13,178 bases of DNA from VAZQ01 sp035552735 (GCA_035552735.1 DASZKX010000349.1:1-13178), one strand, 5' to 3'. Numbered from the stretch's first letter, positions 1 through 7,183 are shown. The notes: a model not told the origin generated them from the letters alone. Translations and numbers: made by a program.

Positions 1-264
1 ATCGATGCCCTGCAGGCGGATACGGGAGCGACCGATATCGACGGTGTCGCCATCGATCACCCAGGCCTTGCCGACGATGTTCCCATGAACCTCAGCCGGG
101 AATCGATGGCTGGCGCGCTGGAAGCCATTGACGGCCACCGCAACCCCCAACAGGACGAAAATCAGCAGCGGTCGCGGGCCGACCGGCCTGATCCCGATCC
201 GCCCCAGACTGGGTCGTGATTGCCAGGTTCGCATTCGGCTCGCCGCGCTTTTTTCGAACGCCAT
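1..264 (-). CDS. Thermonuclease (SNase-like) family protein, membrane anchored, partial
   Basis: This is the N-terminal 88 codons of a gene that reads off the left edge of the window. After a basic N-terminus (residues 1-31) there is one hydrophobic segment at about 32-48 (PLLIFVLLGVAVAVNGF), which acts as a signal or membrane anchor. The start of a staphylococcal-nuclease-like fold follows: GKAWVIDGDTVDIG and RIRLQGID. In the family the two Asp of the DGDT motif (here D71 and D73) and the Asp of the GID motif (D88) bind calcium, and the Arg before it is catalytic. Most of the fold, including the later catalytic Glu and Arg, lies outside the window. It probably acts on nucleic acid outside the cytoplasm, but activity cannot be judged. 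The ATG at 262-264 was chosen; an ATG at 232-234 would also keep the anchor, and neither has a good Shine-Dalgarno. It lies in the same direction as, and 266 bp downstream of, the sigma factor gene. Confidence 0.8.
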   Translation of the reverse strand, partial: MAFEKSAASRMRTWQSRPSLGRIGIRPVGPRPLLIFVLLGVAVAVNGFQRASHRFPAEVHGNIVGKAWVIDGDTVDIGRSRIRLQGID

Positions 265-512
265 GGCCGCCAATCATATCCCGCCGCGCCGACCGTTGTG
301 GCGGGGGAGCGGGCCCAAAGCGCATTTTATCCCAAGGTTTTTCGTCGCGGGAGTGCGGCAAGCCGCCTCACGTCTGGGCTCACCTCGGGCCGAGACGCAC
401 GGCCGGCCGCTGCTCAAGCATGAAAATGTCAAGCCGCAGGATATTTGGTCGCGCACTTCGAGCGGCTCGCATCGCCCCGATCCGTCGATTGCGGACGGAC
501 AGAGCGCGAAAT

Positions 513-529
513 CCGCGTCTGAGACGCGG
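513..529 (-). terminator. Hairpin just after the sigma factor gene, possible terminator
   Basis: CCGCGTCT-G-AGACGCGG is a perfect inverted repeat (7-bp stem with a 3-nt loop) starting one base beyond the stop codon of the sigma factor gene. On the minus strand it is followed only by a short ATTT, so it is not a classic U-tract terminator. A second small stem (TCCGTC/GACGGA) lies at 481-499. Position favours a transcription end or a 3' stabilising hairpin. Confidence 0.45.
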
Positions 530-530
530 C

Positions 531-1145
531 TCAGACCAGGGTGTGCTCGAGCCCGCGGGCGGCCAGCAACTCACCGATCCGCTTGCGCGCATAGAACATG
601 CGGGTCTTCACCGTGTTCTGCGGGACCCCGATGATCTCGGCGACATCCTCGATCGTGCGTTCGTGATAATAGACCAGATCGATGATCTCGCGATGCGCCG
701 GCGACAATTGCTTGAGGCAATCGCGCAAAATCTCGCTTCGCTCGGTCTTTTGCAGCGTGACTTCCGGATTGTCGGAGGGATCCTCGATGAATTCGATGAC
801 GTCTTCGTCCAATTCATCGCTCGTGCGCCGGCGCAATGCCGACAGCGCCTTGTGACGGGCAATCGCCAACAGCCAGGTCGATACTTGGCTGCGCGCCGCG
901 AACTGGCTCGCATTGCGCCAGACCTCGATGAACACCTCGCTCACCAAGTCCTCGGCCGTCGCCTCGCCATCCACGAACCGCATCAGGAACCGGAACACCC
1001 GCACATTGTGGCGTCCGAACAGAACCTGCATGGCGTCCTTGTCGCCCTGTGCGATCAGTCCGACCAGGACCTCGTCGGAGGTCTCCTTGTCGGCGGACCG
1101 GCGCCGGCCGGCCGTGATCGCCGCGATCGCGTCACTGTATTGCAT
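531..1145 (-). CDS. ECF-type RNA polymerase sigma factor (sigma-70 family)
   Basis: The 204-residue protein has the usual two-domain ECF layout. Region 2 is at about residues 38-108, with the core-binding and -10-recognition helices around AEDLVSEVFIEVWRNASQF and STWLLAIARHKALSALRRR. Region 4 is at about 135-190, with a helix-turn-helix (TIEDVAEIIGVPQNTVKTRM) that would read the -35 element. Between them is an acidic linker (DELDEDVIEFIEDPSDNPE). It directs core RNA polymerase to a specific promoter set, commonly under envelope or oxidative stress. Start: ATG with AGGGAG at 1153-1158, well spaced. No anti-sigma gene (ZAS, ChrR, NepR or transmembrane type) lies beside it; the next gene on the strand is the nuclease-like protein. 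It is divergent from the TRAP-kinase operon and shares its control region. The family is certain; the ECF subgroup and its signal are not assigned. Confidence 0.95.
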   Translation of the reverse strand: MQYSDAIAAITAGRRRSADKETSDEVLVGLIAQGDKDAMQVLFGRHNVRVFRFLMRFVDGEATAEDLVSEVFIEVWRNASQFAARSQVSTWLLAIARHKALSALRRRTSDELDEDVIEFIEDPSDNPEVTLQKTERSEILRDCLKQLSPAHREIIDLVYYHERTIEDVAEIIGVPQNTVKTRMFYARKRIGELLAARGLEHTLV

Positions 1146-1152
1146 GGCCCGT

Positions 1153-1158
1153 CTCCCT
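1153..1158 (-). promoter_or_regulatory. Ribosome binding site of the sigma factor gene
   Basis: AGGGAG on the minus strand, seven bases before the ATG at 1143-1145. It supports this start over any internal one. Confidence 0.75.
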
Positions 1159-1396
1159 GCGCACGCTTTCCGCGTGTCGTCCTGGGTTTGGTGGTAGCAA
1201 GCGGGCGTTTCCCCACGATTGCGCGGAACGGAAAAATGGTTTCGTGGGCGGGACCAATTGTTTCGTACGGGCCGGGTGAAGAAACAATCGGACGAGCCTG
1301 ACGGCCGGTTCGGACGAAATTCCGCAGGAATCGGGCGCGAATGAGGACTGTAGTCCTAGAATCGTCCGAATCCGGCGCGCTCCTGCGGCACTTGCG

Positions 1397-1417
1397 CCGT
1401 CATCTGCCAGATGGCGG
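1397..1417 (+). promoter_or_regulatory. Strong hairpin or palindrome upstream of the TRAP-kinase operon
   Basis: CCGTCATCT (1397-1405), loop GCC, AGATGGCGG (1409-1417). All nine positions pair, with one T-G wobble. It ends about 75 bases before the operon's first ATG. It may be a dyad operator or a leader RNA hairpin. No T-run follows, so a simple terminator is unlikely. Confidence 0.4.
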
Positions 1418-1490
1418 GAGGGCGAAGACGACTCTATGATGGGGAAACCGGCGGCGCCCGGACCGGCGCGCCGGGTTGCGTGTGGGCGAT

Positions 1491-2486
1491 ATGGGGGTTC
1501 TGTCCAGATATTTGACGGTGGGGGCTGGCGCTGCCTTGGCGGGGCTGGGGCTCGCGGGATCGCTTGACGGACTCGTCGCCCGGGAGTTTCGGGCCGCCGA
1601 CATCCAGGAGGAGAGCTATCCCACCGTCCAGGCCCTGCTCTACATGGACAAATTGGTGGCGGAACGAACCGAGGGGCGTCACCGCATCCGGGTTTTCCAT
1701 TCCCGGCAGCTCGGCGAGGAAAGCCAGACCATCGCGCAGACTCGCGTCGGTGCCATCGATCTCAATCGCATCAATGTGGCGGCGATCGGCGACGATGCGC
1801 CGGCCTTGAGCATCCTTGCGCAGCCTTTCCTGTTCCGCTCGATCGACCACCTCTACAAGGTGATCGACGGGCCGATCGGCGACGACATCCTGGCGGCGAT
1901 CGAGCCCAACGGTTTCATCGGGCTCACCTATTACGATTCCGGGGCGCGCTCGATCTATACGCGCTCGCCGCCGGTGCGCAGCTTGGCGGATCTCCGGGGC
2001 CTGAAAATTCGCGTGCAGCAGTCCGATCTGGTGATCCGGATGATGAGGGCGCTCGGCGCCGAGCCGGTCGTGCTGCCCTACGGGCAGGTGCTGACCGCCC
2101 TGTCGGCGCAACTGGTCGACGGGGCGGAGAACAATTGGCCGTCCTTCGTGACCACCGACCATTACAAGGTCGCCCAATACTACACGGTGACGGAGCACAC
2201 GATGGGGCCGGAAGTCCTGGTCATGTCGCGCCGCGCCTGGCAGGAATTGTCGGATGCCGACCGCGTGATCTTTCGCGGCGCGGCGCGCGATTCGAGCCGC
2301 TATATGCGGGCGCAGTGGCAAAGCTGGGAGGAGCGATCGAAGCAGCAGGCCGCCGACGCCGGCGTCACCATCATCGACAAATTCGATCGTAAGCCGTTCG
2401 AGGATGCGACCCGCCCGCTGCGCGACGAGATGCGCGGCGACCCCAAATTCGGGCCGTTGATCGATCGTATCTTGGCCGCGCAATGA
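1491..2486 (+). CDS. TRAP-type (DctP family) periplasmic substrate-binding protein
   Basis: This is a DctP-family solute receptor, which normally captures small organic acids in the periplasm for a DctQ-DctM transporter. A signal sequence or anchor covers the first 30 or so residues (SRYLTVGAGAALAGLGLAGSL). The mature part begins near FRAADIQEESYPTVQA, a typical DctP start. Family landmarks follow in order: QLGEESQTIAQTRVGAIDLNR, AQPFLFRS, YYDSGARS, the ligand-binding segment LKIRVQQSDL with the conserved Arg that pairs with a carboxylate, DGAENNWPSF, and TEHTMGPEVLVMS. Length (331 residues) is normal. ATG 1491 was chosen; TTG 1476 and GTG 1482 are in frame and none has a strong Shine-Dalgarno. 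No dctQ or dctM lies in the window. The gene stops 3 bp before a histidine kinase gene, so a sensing role is more likely than transport. The ligand cannot be named. Confidence 0.9.
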   Translation: MGVLSRYLTVGAGAALAGLGLAGSLDGLVAREFRAADIQEESYPTVQALLYMDKLVAERTEGRHRIRVFHSRQLGEESQTIAQTRVGAIDLNRINVAAIGDDAPALSILAQPFLFRSIDHLYKVIDGPIGDDILAAIEPNGFIGLTYYDSGARSIYTRSPPVRSLADLRGLKIRVQQSDLVIRMMRALGAEPVVLPYGQVLTALSAQLVDGAENNWPSFVTTDHYKVAQYYTVTEHTMGPEVLVMSRRAWQELSDADRVIFRGAARDSSRYMRAQWQSWEERSKQQAADAGVTIIDKFDRKPFEDATRPLRDEMRGDPKFGPLIDRILAAQ

Positions 2487-2489
2487 GCC

Positions 2490-4544
2490 ATGGAGCCACA
2501 TCTGCAATCACGCCCGACATCCAACGAAGCCCCCGCAACGGCGGCTGCGACCTCCGGGGCACTGGACCGGCTGCGGGCGCTGCCGATTCGTTGGCGCGTT
2601 CTCTCGATTGCCACGCTCAATATCGCGATCGCGGTCGTCTTCACCGCCATCATCTGGAATGGCGCGCAGGTTCTCACCACGGCGCGCAGCGAGCTGCGCG
2701 AGAGCCGTGAAGCCGACCGCCAGCTGGCGGTCCTGGAGAGCCAGGCCGGGCGCCTGCAAGGCCTCATCCACCGCTACTTCACCCAGCCCGACGGCGACGT
2801 CCTGCAGGAGATCACCGAGCTGCGCAAATCGCTGCTCGGCACGTTGCAGAACCGCGCCTTCGTGGATCCGACCTTCGCGGCCTCGGCCGCCGACGTGGTC
2901 CAGGCCACCGAACGATTCGTCGCCGGCTTCGACGACCTGCGCAATGTGCAAACCGCCATCATGGACACCTACGAGAACCAGGTGCTGTCGCCGGCACGGG
3001 AAATGTCCGGGCTCTACGCGATCGTAGAAGGCGCCACCACCGACCGCAGCGCCCTGGTGTGGCCCGCGCTCTCGAAGTCGCGCGAATCGTTCTCGACCAC
3101 GCTGGTCCAGACCAACGTCTTCTATCTTCAGCACGAGGCCGATACCGCCAAGGAGGTGATGCGAAACCTGGAGCGGATCGAGAGCACCGTCCCGGTCATG
3201 CTGGACCTCGCCGACAACGATCTGCAGCGCGGGGCGTTGCGCGCCATCCAGGCGCGCGCGACCGCTTGGCGGCAGGGCATCGCACAGCTGGAGAAAAGCT
3301 TCGCCACCCGCGCCCACCTCTTGAGCGATGCCGTCGACGGCAATCAGGCCGCCATGGCCGGTATGATCGAGCGCCTGTCCAGCAGCATGCGGGAGCGGGA
3401 ACGCCTCGCCTATGACCGGTTCGAGAACACGCTCGGCGATCTTTTTGCCGGCATCGCGATTGCGGTCGTGCTCTCGGTGTCGATCTCGATCCTGGTCGGG
3501 CTGGCCATCGCACGGAGCATCGTGCGTCCGCTGCAGGGATTGATGAGCTCGGTGGACGCGATCGTATCCGGACACTATGCCCAAACGGTCGACGATCTGA
3601 ACGCCCGCGACGAGATCGGGGACATGGCCCGGGCGGTCGAGGTGTTCCGCACCAACGCCATCGCCAAGCGGCAGGCCGAGATCGACCTCAAGGCCTCCAA
3701 GGAGCACGCCGAGGATGCGTTGCGCGACCTGCAGGATGCGCAGCGCAGCCTGATCGAGGCCGAGAAATTCGCCGCGCTCGGCGGCCTGGTCGCCGGCGTC
3801 GCCCATGAGGTCAACAATCCGGTCGGCATCAGCCTGACGGTGGCGTCGAGCTTCGCGCGCCGCTGCGCGCAATTCTCCGACGAGATCCGCGACGGCGCGG
3901 TCCGCCGCTCCAAGCTCGAGGAATTCGTCGCCGGAAATCACGAAGCCGCCAAGCAGCTGGTCACCAACCTCAATCGCGCCGCCGACCTGATCCAATCATT
4001 CAAGCAGGTCGCGGTCGACCGCAGCCACGCGGAGCGGCGCGTCTTCAATCTGCGCGAGGCGACCGAGCAGATGATGGTGAGCCTGCGTCCCGCCCTCAAG
4101 CACTCCTTGATCTGGCTCTCGGTCGACGTGCCCGCGGAGATCTCGCTCAAGAGCTATCCCGGACCCTATGGCCAGGTGCTGACCAATCTGGTGCTCAACG
4201 CGCTGTCCCATGCGTTTCCGGACAAGCGGGCCGGCACCCTGCGACTGTCCGCCCGCAAGGTCGGAATCGATCAGGTCGAGATCGAGTTCGCCGACGACGG
4301 CATCGGCATGAGCGAGGAAGTCCAGCGGCGCGCCTTCGAGCCGTTCTTCACCACGCGCCGCAACCGCGGCGGCACCGGGCTCGGCCTGCATATCGTCTAC
4401 AACCTGGTGAGCCGGCGGCTGGGCGGCACGCTGCGGCTCGAATCGCAGCCCGGCCACGGCACCGTTTTCCGGATCAGGCTGCCGCTCGCGGCGCCCAAGG
4501 ACGACTACGTCGACACCACATTGACTCTGGCGGAGCTGGAATGA
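2490..4544 (+). CDS. Membrane sensor histidine kinase with large helical periplasmic domain
   Basis: 684 residues. One transmembrane helix lies at about 35-58 and a second at about 317-340. Between them are some 255 residues that read as long amphipathic helices, a size and style like the sensor domain of TorS, which binds the periplasmic protein TorT. A HAMP linker follows (about 341-394, SIVRPLQGLM and DEIGDMARAVEVF), then a coiled coil to about 425. The phosphoacceptor His439 is in GVAHEVNNP, the NtrB-like form of the H box. The ATP-binding domain has an N box (NLVLNALSHAF, 567-576), G1 box (ADDGIGM, 601-607), F box (FEPFF) and G2 box (GGTGLGL, 627-633). All catalytic motifs are intact. 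There is no fused receiver or Hpt domain, so the phosphoryl group must leave to another protein, probably the receiver encoded next. It starts 3 bp after the binding-protein gene and its stop overlaps the next start by 4 nt. The periplasmic partner role is inference. Confidence 0.92.
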   Translation: MEPHLQSRPTSNEAPATAAATSGALDRLRALPIRWRVLSIATLNIAIAVVFTAIIWNGAQVLTTARSELRESREADRQLAVLESQAGRLQGLIHRYFTQPDGDVLQEITELRKSLLGTLQNRAFVDPTFAASAADVVQATERFVAGFDDLRNVQTAIMDTYENQVLSPAREMSGLYAIVEGATTDRSALVWPALSKSRESFSTTLVQTNVFYLQHEADTAKEVMRNLERIESTVPVMLDLADNDLQRGALRAIQARATAWRQGIAQLEKSFATRAHLLSDAVDGNQAAMAGMIERLSSSMRERERLAYDRFENTLGDLFAGIAIAVVLSVSISILVGLAIARSIVRPLQGLMSSVDAIVSGHYAQTVDDLNARDEIGDMARAVEVFRTNAIAKRQAEIDLKASKEHAEDALRDLQDAQRSLIEAEKFAALGGLVAGVAHEVNNPVGISLTVASSFARRCAQFSDEIRDGAVRRSKLEEFVAGNHEAAKQLVTNLNRAADLIQSFKQVAVDRSHAERRVFNLREATEQMMVSLRPALKHSLIWLSVDVPAEISLKSYPGPYGQVLTNLVLNALSHAFPDKRAGTLRLSARKVGIDQVEIEFADDGIGMSEEVQRRAFEPFFTTRRNRGGTGLGLHIVYNLVSRRLGGTLRLESQPGHGTVFRIRLPLAAPKDDYVDTTLTLAELE

Positions 4545-6304
4545 GCGACGAGCAGGATATCATGCGGGTGATCGACGACGCCGGCGGGCCCGCCGCCGAG
4601 GAGGTCGGCCCGGCCTGGAAGGTGGCCGTCATCGACGACGACACAGCGGTGCACGAGGGCACCCGCTTCGCGCTCTACGACTACAGCCTGCAAGGCCAGG
4701 GCGTCGAGATCATCTCGGCCTATTCGGCCGCCGAGGGCCGCGAGCTCATGAGCTCGGTTCGCGACATTGCCGTCATCCTGCTCGACGTCGTGATGGAGAC
4801 CGACGACGCCGGCCTCAAGCTGGTCGATTTCATTCGCACGCAGCTCAAGAACGAGTCGGTGCGCATCATCCTGCGCACCGGACAACCCGGCCAGGCCCCC
4901 GAGCGGCAGGTCATCGTCGATTACGACATCAACGACTACAAGGCCAAGACCGAGCTGACCGCCGACAAGCTCTTCACCTCGCTCACCGCGGCGCTGCGAA
5001 GCTATCAGCAGATCCAGCGGATGGTCGAGACGCGGCGCGGGCTGGAGATGATCATCGAAGGCGCCTCGACGCTCTACGACTTCAAGTCGATCCAGCGCCT
5101 GGCGGAAGGCGTGCTGACGCAGATCGCGTCGCTGCTCAATGTCGAGTGCGGCGGCATCCTGGTGCTGCGCGACGCCGGCGGCAGCCAGGAAAAATTCTCC
5201 GTTCTCGCCGGCTCGGGTTGCTATCGCCGCTTCGCCGGAGCCGTCTCGGCAGGCGCGCTCGATACCATGCTGGAGCGGACCGTGCTCAGCGCGTTCGAGC
5301 GCCGGTCGCATCAATTCCTCTCCAAGCTCTCGGTGCTCTACATTCATACGTCGAGCAAGCGCGAGATCGTGGTGGTGCTGGAGACGGCGCGGCCGATGTC
5401 AACCACCGACCGATCGCTGGTCGAGGTGTTCTGCAGCCGGCTCTCGGTCGCCTTCGACAATGTCATCCTCTACGACCAGCTGCACGAGGCCAATATCCGG
5501 CTGGAGGAGCGGGTGCGCGAGCGCACGCACGAGCTCACCGCCGTCAATCAGCGCTTGGCGTCCCAATGGACGCAGCTGCGCCGGTCGAACGAGTTCAAGA
5601 ACGAGATTCTGGGCACCGTGGCGCACGATCTGCGCAATCCCTTGGGGGTCATCCTAGGCCGCGCCGAGCTGATGAACGAGCTCGCCGCCATGGAGCCGGT
5701 GCAAATCGAGAAGATCAAGGACCAGCTCGGCCATATTCGCGCCTCCGCCGGCCAATTGACCGAGATGGTCAACGACCTGATCTCGGACGCCATGATGGAC
5801 GCGCACAACATCGCGGTCCGGCACGAGCAGATCGATCTCGTGACGATGCTGGGTGAGATCGTCAATGCGAACCGCGCGCAGGCCGAGAAAAAGCGCCAGA
5901 GCATCCAGCTGGTCGCGCCCGCGCACCAGATGTGGAGCGGCGACCCCGACCGGCTGCGCGAGGCGGTCGACAACCTGGTCTCAAACGCGATCAAATACAG
6001 CCCGCTCGGCGGCCATATCGAGCTGACGATGAGCCTCGCGGACGCGCACATCCTCATTCGCGTCGCGGACGAGGGTCCAGGGCTTTCCGAGGACGACATA
6101 TCGCGGCTGTTCGGCCGCTTTCAGCGACTCTCGGCGCGGCCGACCGGCGGCGAGAGCTCGACCGGGCTCGGCCTGTCCATCGTCAAGCGCATCGTCGAGC
6201 TGCACGGCGGCCGCGTCGGCGCGCACAGTCCCGGCCCCGGCCGCGGCACGACCTTCACCATCAGCCTGCCGGCCGCCGGAGCCGCAATCGCCGGGCCGCG
6301 ATGA
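4541..6304 (+). CDS. REC-DUF3369-histidine kinase, cytoplasmic hybrid
   Basis: 587 residues with no transmembrane segment. A receiver domain comes first (about 25-155): acidic pocket DDD at 32-34, phosphoacceptor Asp82 in LLDVVM, Thr113, and Lys136 in DYKAKTE. A DUF3369 (GAF-like) domain follows at about 165-310 (RGLEMIIEGASTLYDF through FCSRLSVAFDNVILYDQL). A coiled coil covers about 312-350. The kinase core has His362 in GTVAHDLRNPLG, N box DNLVSNAIKYS, G1 box ADEGPGL, F box LFGRFQRL and G2 box STGLGLSIV. All phosphotransfer residues are present. Putting the receiver before the kinase suggests that phosphorylation of Asp82 by the upstream kinase controls this kinase, which then acts on the downstream regulator. 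That order of flow is inferred. ATG overlaps the upstream stop (ATGA), with GGAG at 4532-4535. The ligand, if any, of the DUF3369 domain is unknown. Confidence 0.92.
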   Translation: MSDEQDIMRVIDDAGGPAAEEVGPAWKVAVIDDDTAVHEGTRFALYDYSLQGQGVEIISAYSAAEGRELMSSVRDIAVILLDVVMETDDAGLKLVDFIRTQLKNESVRIILRTGQPGQAPERQVIVDYDINDYKAKTELTADKLFTSLTAALRSYQQIQRMVETRRGLEMIIEGASTLYDFKSIQRLAEGVLTQIASLLNVECGGILVLRDAGGSQEKFSVLAGSGCYRRFAGAVSAGALDTMLERTVLSAFERRSHQFLSKLSVLYIHTSSKREIVVVLETARPMSTTDRSLVEVFCSRLSVAFDNVILYDQLHEANIRLEERVRERTHELTAVNQRLASQWTQLRRSNEFKNEILGTVAHDLRNPLGVILGRAELMNELAAMEPVQIEKIKDQLGHIRASAGQLTEMVNDLISDAMMDAHNIAVRHEQIDLVTMLGEIVNANRAQAEKKRQSIQLVAPAHQMWSGDPDRLREAVDNLVSNAIKYSPLGGHIELTMSLADAHILIRVADEGPGLSEDDISRLFGRFQRLSARPTGGESSTGLGLSIVKRIVELHGGRVGAHSPGPGRGTTFTISLPAAGAAIAGPR

Positions 6305-7029
6305 GTGAACGACCGCACATTGTCGTGGTCGACGACGAAGCGCCGGCGCGTGAGATGGTCGGGGACTATCTGCGCATGCACGGTTTCGAGGTGACGACCT
6401 GCGATGGGGGCGCCAGCCTGCGCCGGACCGTCGCGGCGCAAAGGCCCGATCTCATCGTGCTCGACCTCAACATGCCGGAGGAGGACGGACTTTCGATCAT
6501 CCGCGCCCTCAAGCAGCAGTCGGCGGTGCCGATCATCATGCTGACCGCGACGGCCGGCGCGATCGATCGTATCGTCGGCCTCGAGCTCGGGGCCGACGAT
6601 TATCTGGCCAAGCCCTGCGAGCTGCGCGAGCTGCTGGCCCGCGTCCGCTCCGTGCTGCGACGAAGCGTCCCGGCGGTCGCCGGCGAAGCGGCGGCGCCGC
6701 GTCGACAAGCCCTCGTCAGGTTCGGAACCAAGTGGCTCGACCTTCAAGCCCAGCTGTTGCGCGACGATCGCGGCCACGAATTCCCGCTGGCGAGCTCCGA
6801 ATTCGCCCTGCTCAAGGTCTTCGCCGAAAACCCGAAACGTGTGCTGTCCCGCGAGCAATTGCTCGACCTGGCCAATGCGCGGGATCGCGAAGCGTTCGAC
6901 CGTGCGATCGATGTGAGGATCACCCGCTTGCGCCGCAAGATCGAGCCGGATCCGGCACATCCTTCGGTCATTCGCACGGTGCGCGGCGCGGGCTATCTGT
7001 TTTCACCCGGCGGCCCGGACGCCGGATAG
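6301..7029 (+). CDS. OmpR-family response regulator (REC plus winged helix)
   Basis: 242 residues. The receiver (about 5-120) has the acidic pair D11-D12, phosphoacceptor Asp55 in LIVLDLNMPEEDG, Thr82 in MLTAT and Lys104 in DDYLAKPCELRELLAR. The C-terminal winged-helix domain (about 138-235) has the OmpR/PhoB signature: FPLASSEFALLKVFAENPKRVLSREQLLDL, then the recognition helix FDRAIDVRITRLRRKIEPDP, and the wing VIRTVRGAGYLF. It would bind DNA as a dimer when phosphorylated, usually at direct repeats. The start is the ATG that overlaps the stop of the upstream kinase (ATGA). An open frame continues upstream to about 5932, but only inside the kinase gene and in another frame. It is the output of the four-gene operon. 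Likely targets are the operon's own promoter and nearby genes, including the c-di-GMP gene at 7310, but no binding site can be proved here. Confidence 0.95.
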   Translation: MSERPHIVVVDDEAPAREMVGDYLRMHGFEVTTCDGGASLRRTVAAQRPDLIVLDLNMPEEDGLSIIRALKQQSAVPIIMLTATAGAIDRIVGLELGADDYLAKPCELRELLARVRSVLRRSVPAVAGEAAAPRRQALVRFGTKWLDLQAQLLRDDRGHEFPLASSEFALLKVFAENPKRVLSREQLLDLANARDREAFDRAIDVRITRLRRKIEPDPAHPSVIRTVRGAGYLFSPGGPDAG

Positions 7030-7148
7030 CGCGTCCCGTCATGCCATGCGGTTCGCGCCCGTATCGGAGCCGGAGTGGCACGAACGTGAACGCGCACGTC
7101 GAGCGCTCTGCAACCCCAACGCGCGTCCCCGGCAATTCACGCGTCAGG

Positions 7149-7183
7149 ACGGCGGAAAGTCGCAACCGCGAGAAGACCGCCGT
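7149..7183 (+). promoter_or_regulatory. Nested stem structure between response regulator and c-di-GMP gene
   Basis: Outer arms ACGGCGG (7149-7155) and CCGCCGT (7177-7183) pair perfectly. Inside, TCGC (7160-7163) pairs with GCGA (7168-7171). It lies in the 280-bp gap that separates the operon from the next gene, so it may end the upstream transcript or fold in the leader of the next. No T-tract follows. Confidence 0.3.

Larger units (their letters stand above)
1146..1490. promoter_or_regulatory. Divergent control region between sigma factor and TRAP-kinase operon
   Basis: No gene is visible in these 345 bp. The region must hold promoters for both directions. It contains a cluster of GTTTC motifs: GTTTC at 1207-1211, and GTTTCGT at 1239-1245 and 1260-1266, which are 21 bp apart (two helical turns). 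An inverted GAAAC lies at 1281-1285. The last two belong to an 11-bp imperfect inverted repeat, CCAATTGTTTC (1254-1264) and GAAACAATCGG (1281-1291). Further in are TTCCGCAGGAA (1320-1330), AGGACTGTAGTCCT (1344-1357) and a strong hairpin at 1397-1417. A TATGAT at 1435-1440 resembles a -10 box but has no convincing -35. The repeats could bind the response regulator encoded at 6301-7029 or another regulator; that is inference. Confidence 0.5.

Noticed and set aside
1225..1248. GGAAC at 1225-1229 as the -35 box of an ECF-type promoter
   Set aside because: No CGTC- or GTT-like -10 box occurs 16 or 17 bases downstream.
216..1301. A 361-codon plus-strand frame across the sigma factor gene
   Set aside because: It is antisense to a complete ECF sigma factor with its own good ribosome binding site.
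1491..2486. Transport role with DctQ and DctM
   Set aside because: No four-helix DctQ or multi-helix DctM gene is visible on either side. The next genes are all signalling proteins.
2508..3995. A 495-codon open frame on the minus strand opposite the first kinase gene
   Set aside because: It is a mirror of strongly biased codons in the kinase gene. Its sequence is rich in Arg, Gln, Gly and His with no domain pattern, while the plus strand gives a complete kinase.
5932..6300. An upstream extension of the response regulator
   Set aside because: The extension is Arg-rich out-of-frame reading of the kinase gene. The ATGA overlap at 6301 gives the normal start of the receiver domain.
7007..7025. 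CCGGCG/CGCCGG stem at the end of the response regulator gene as a terminator
   Set aside because: It lies inside the coding sequence with no T-tract. GC-rich coding DNA forms such stems often.
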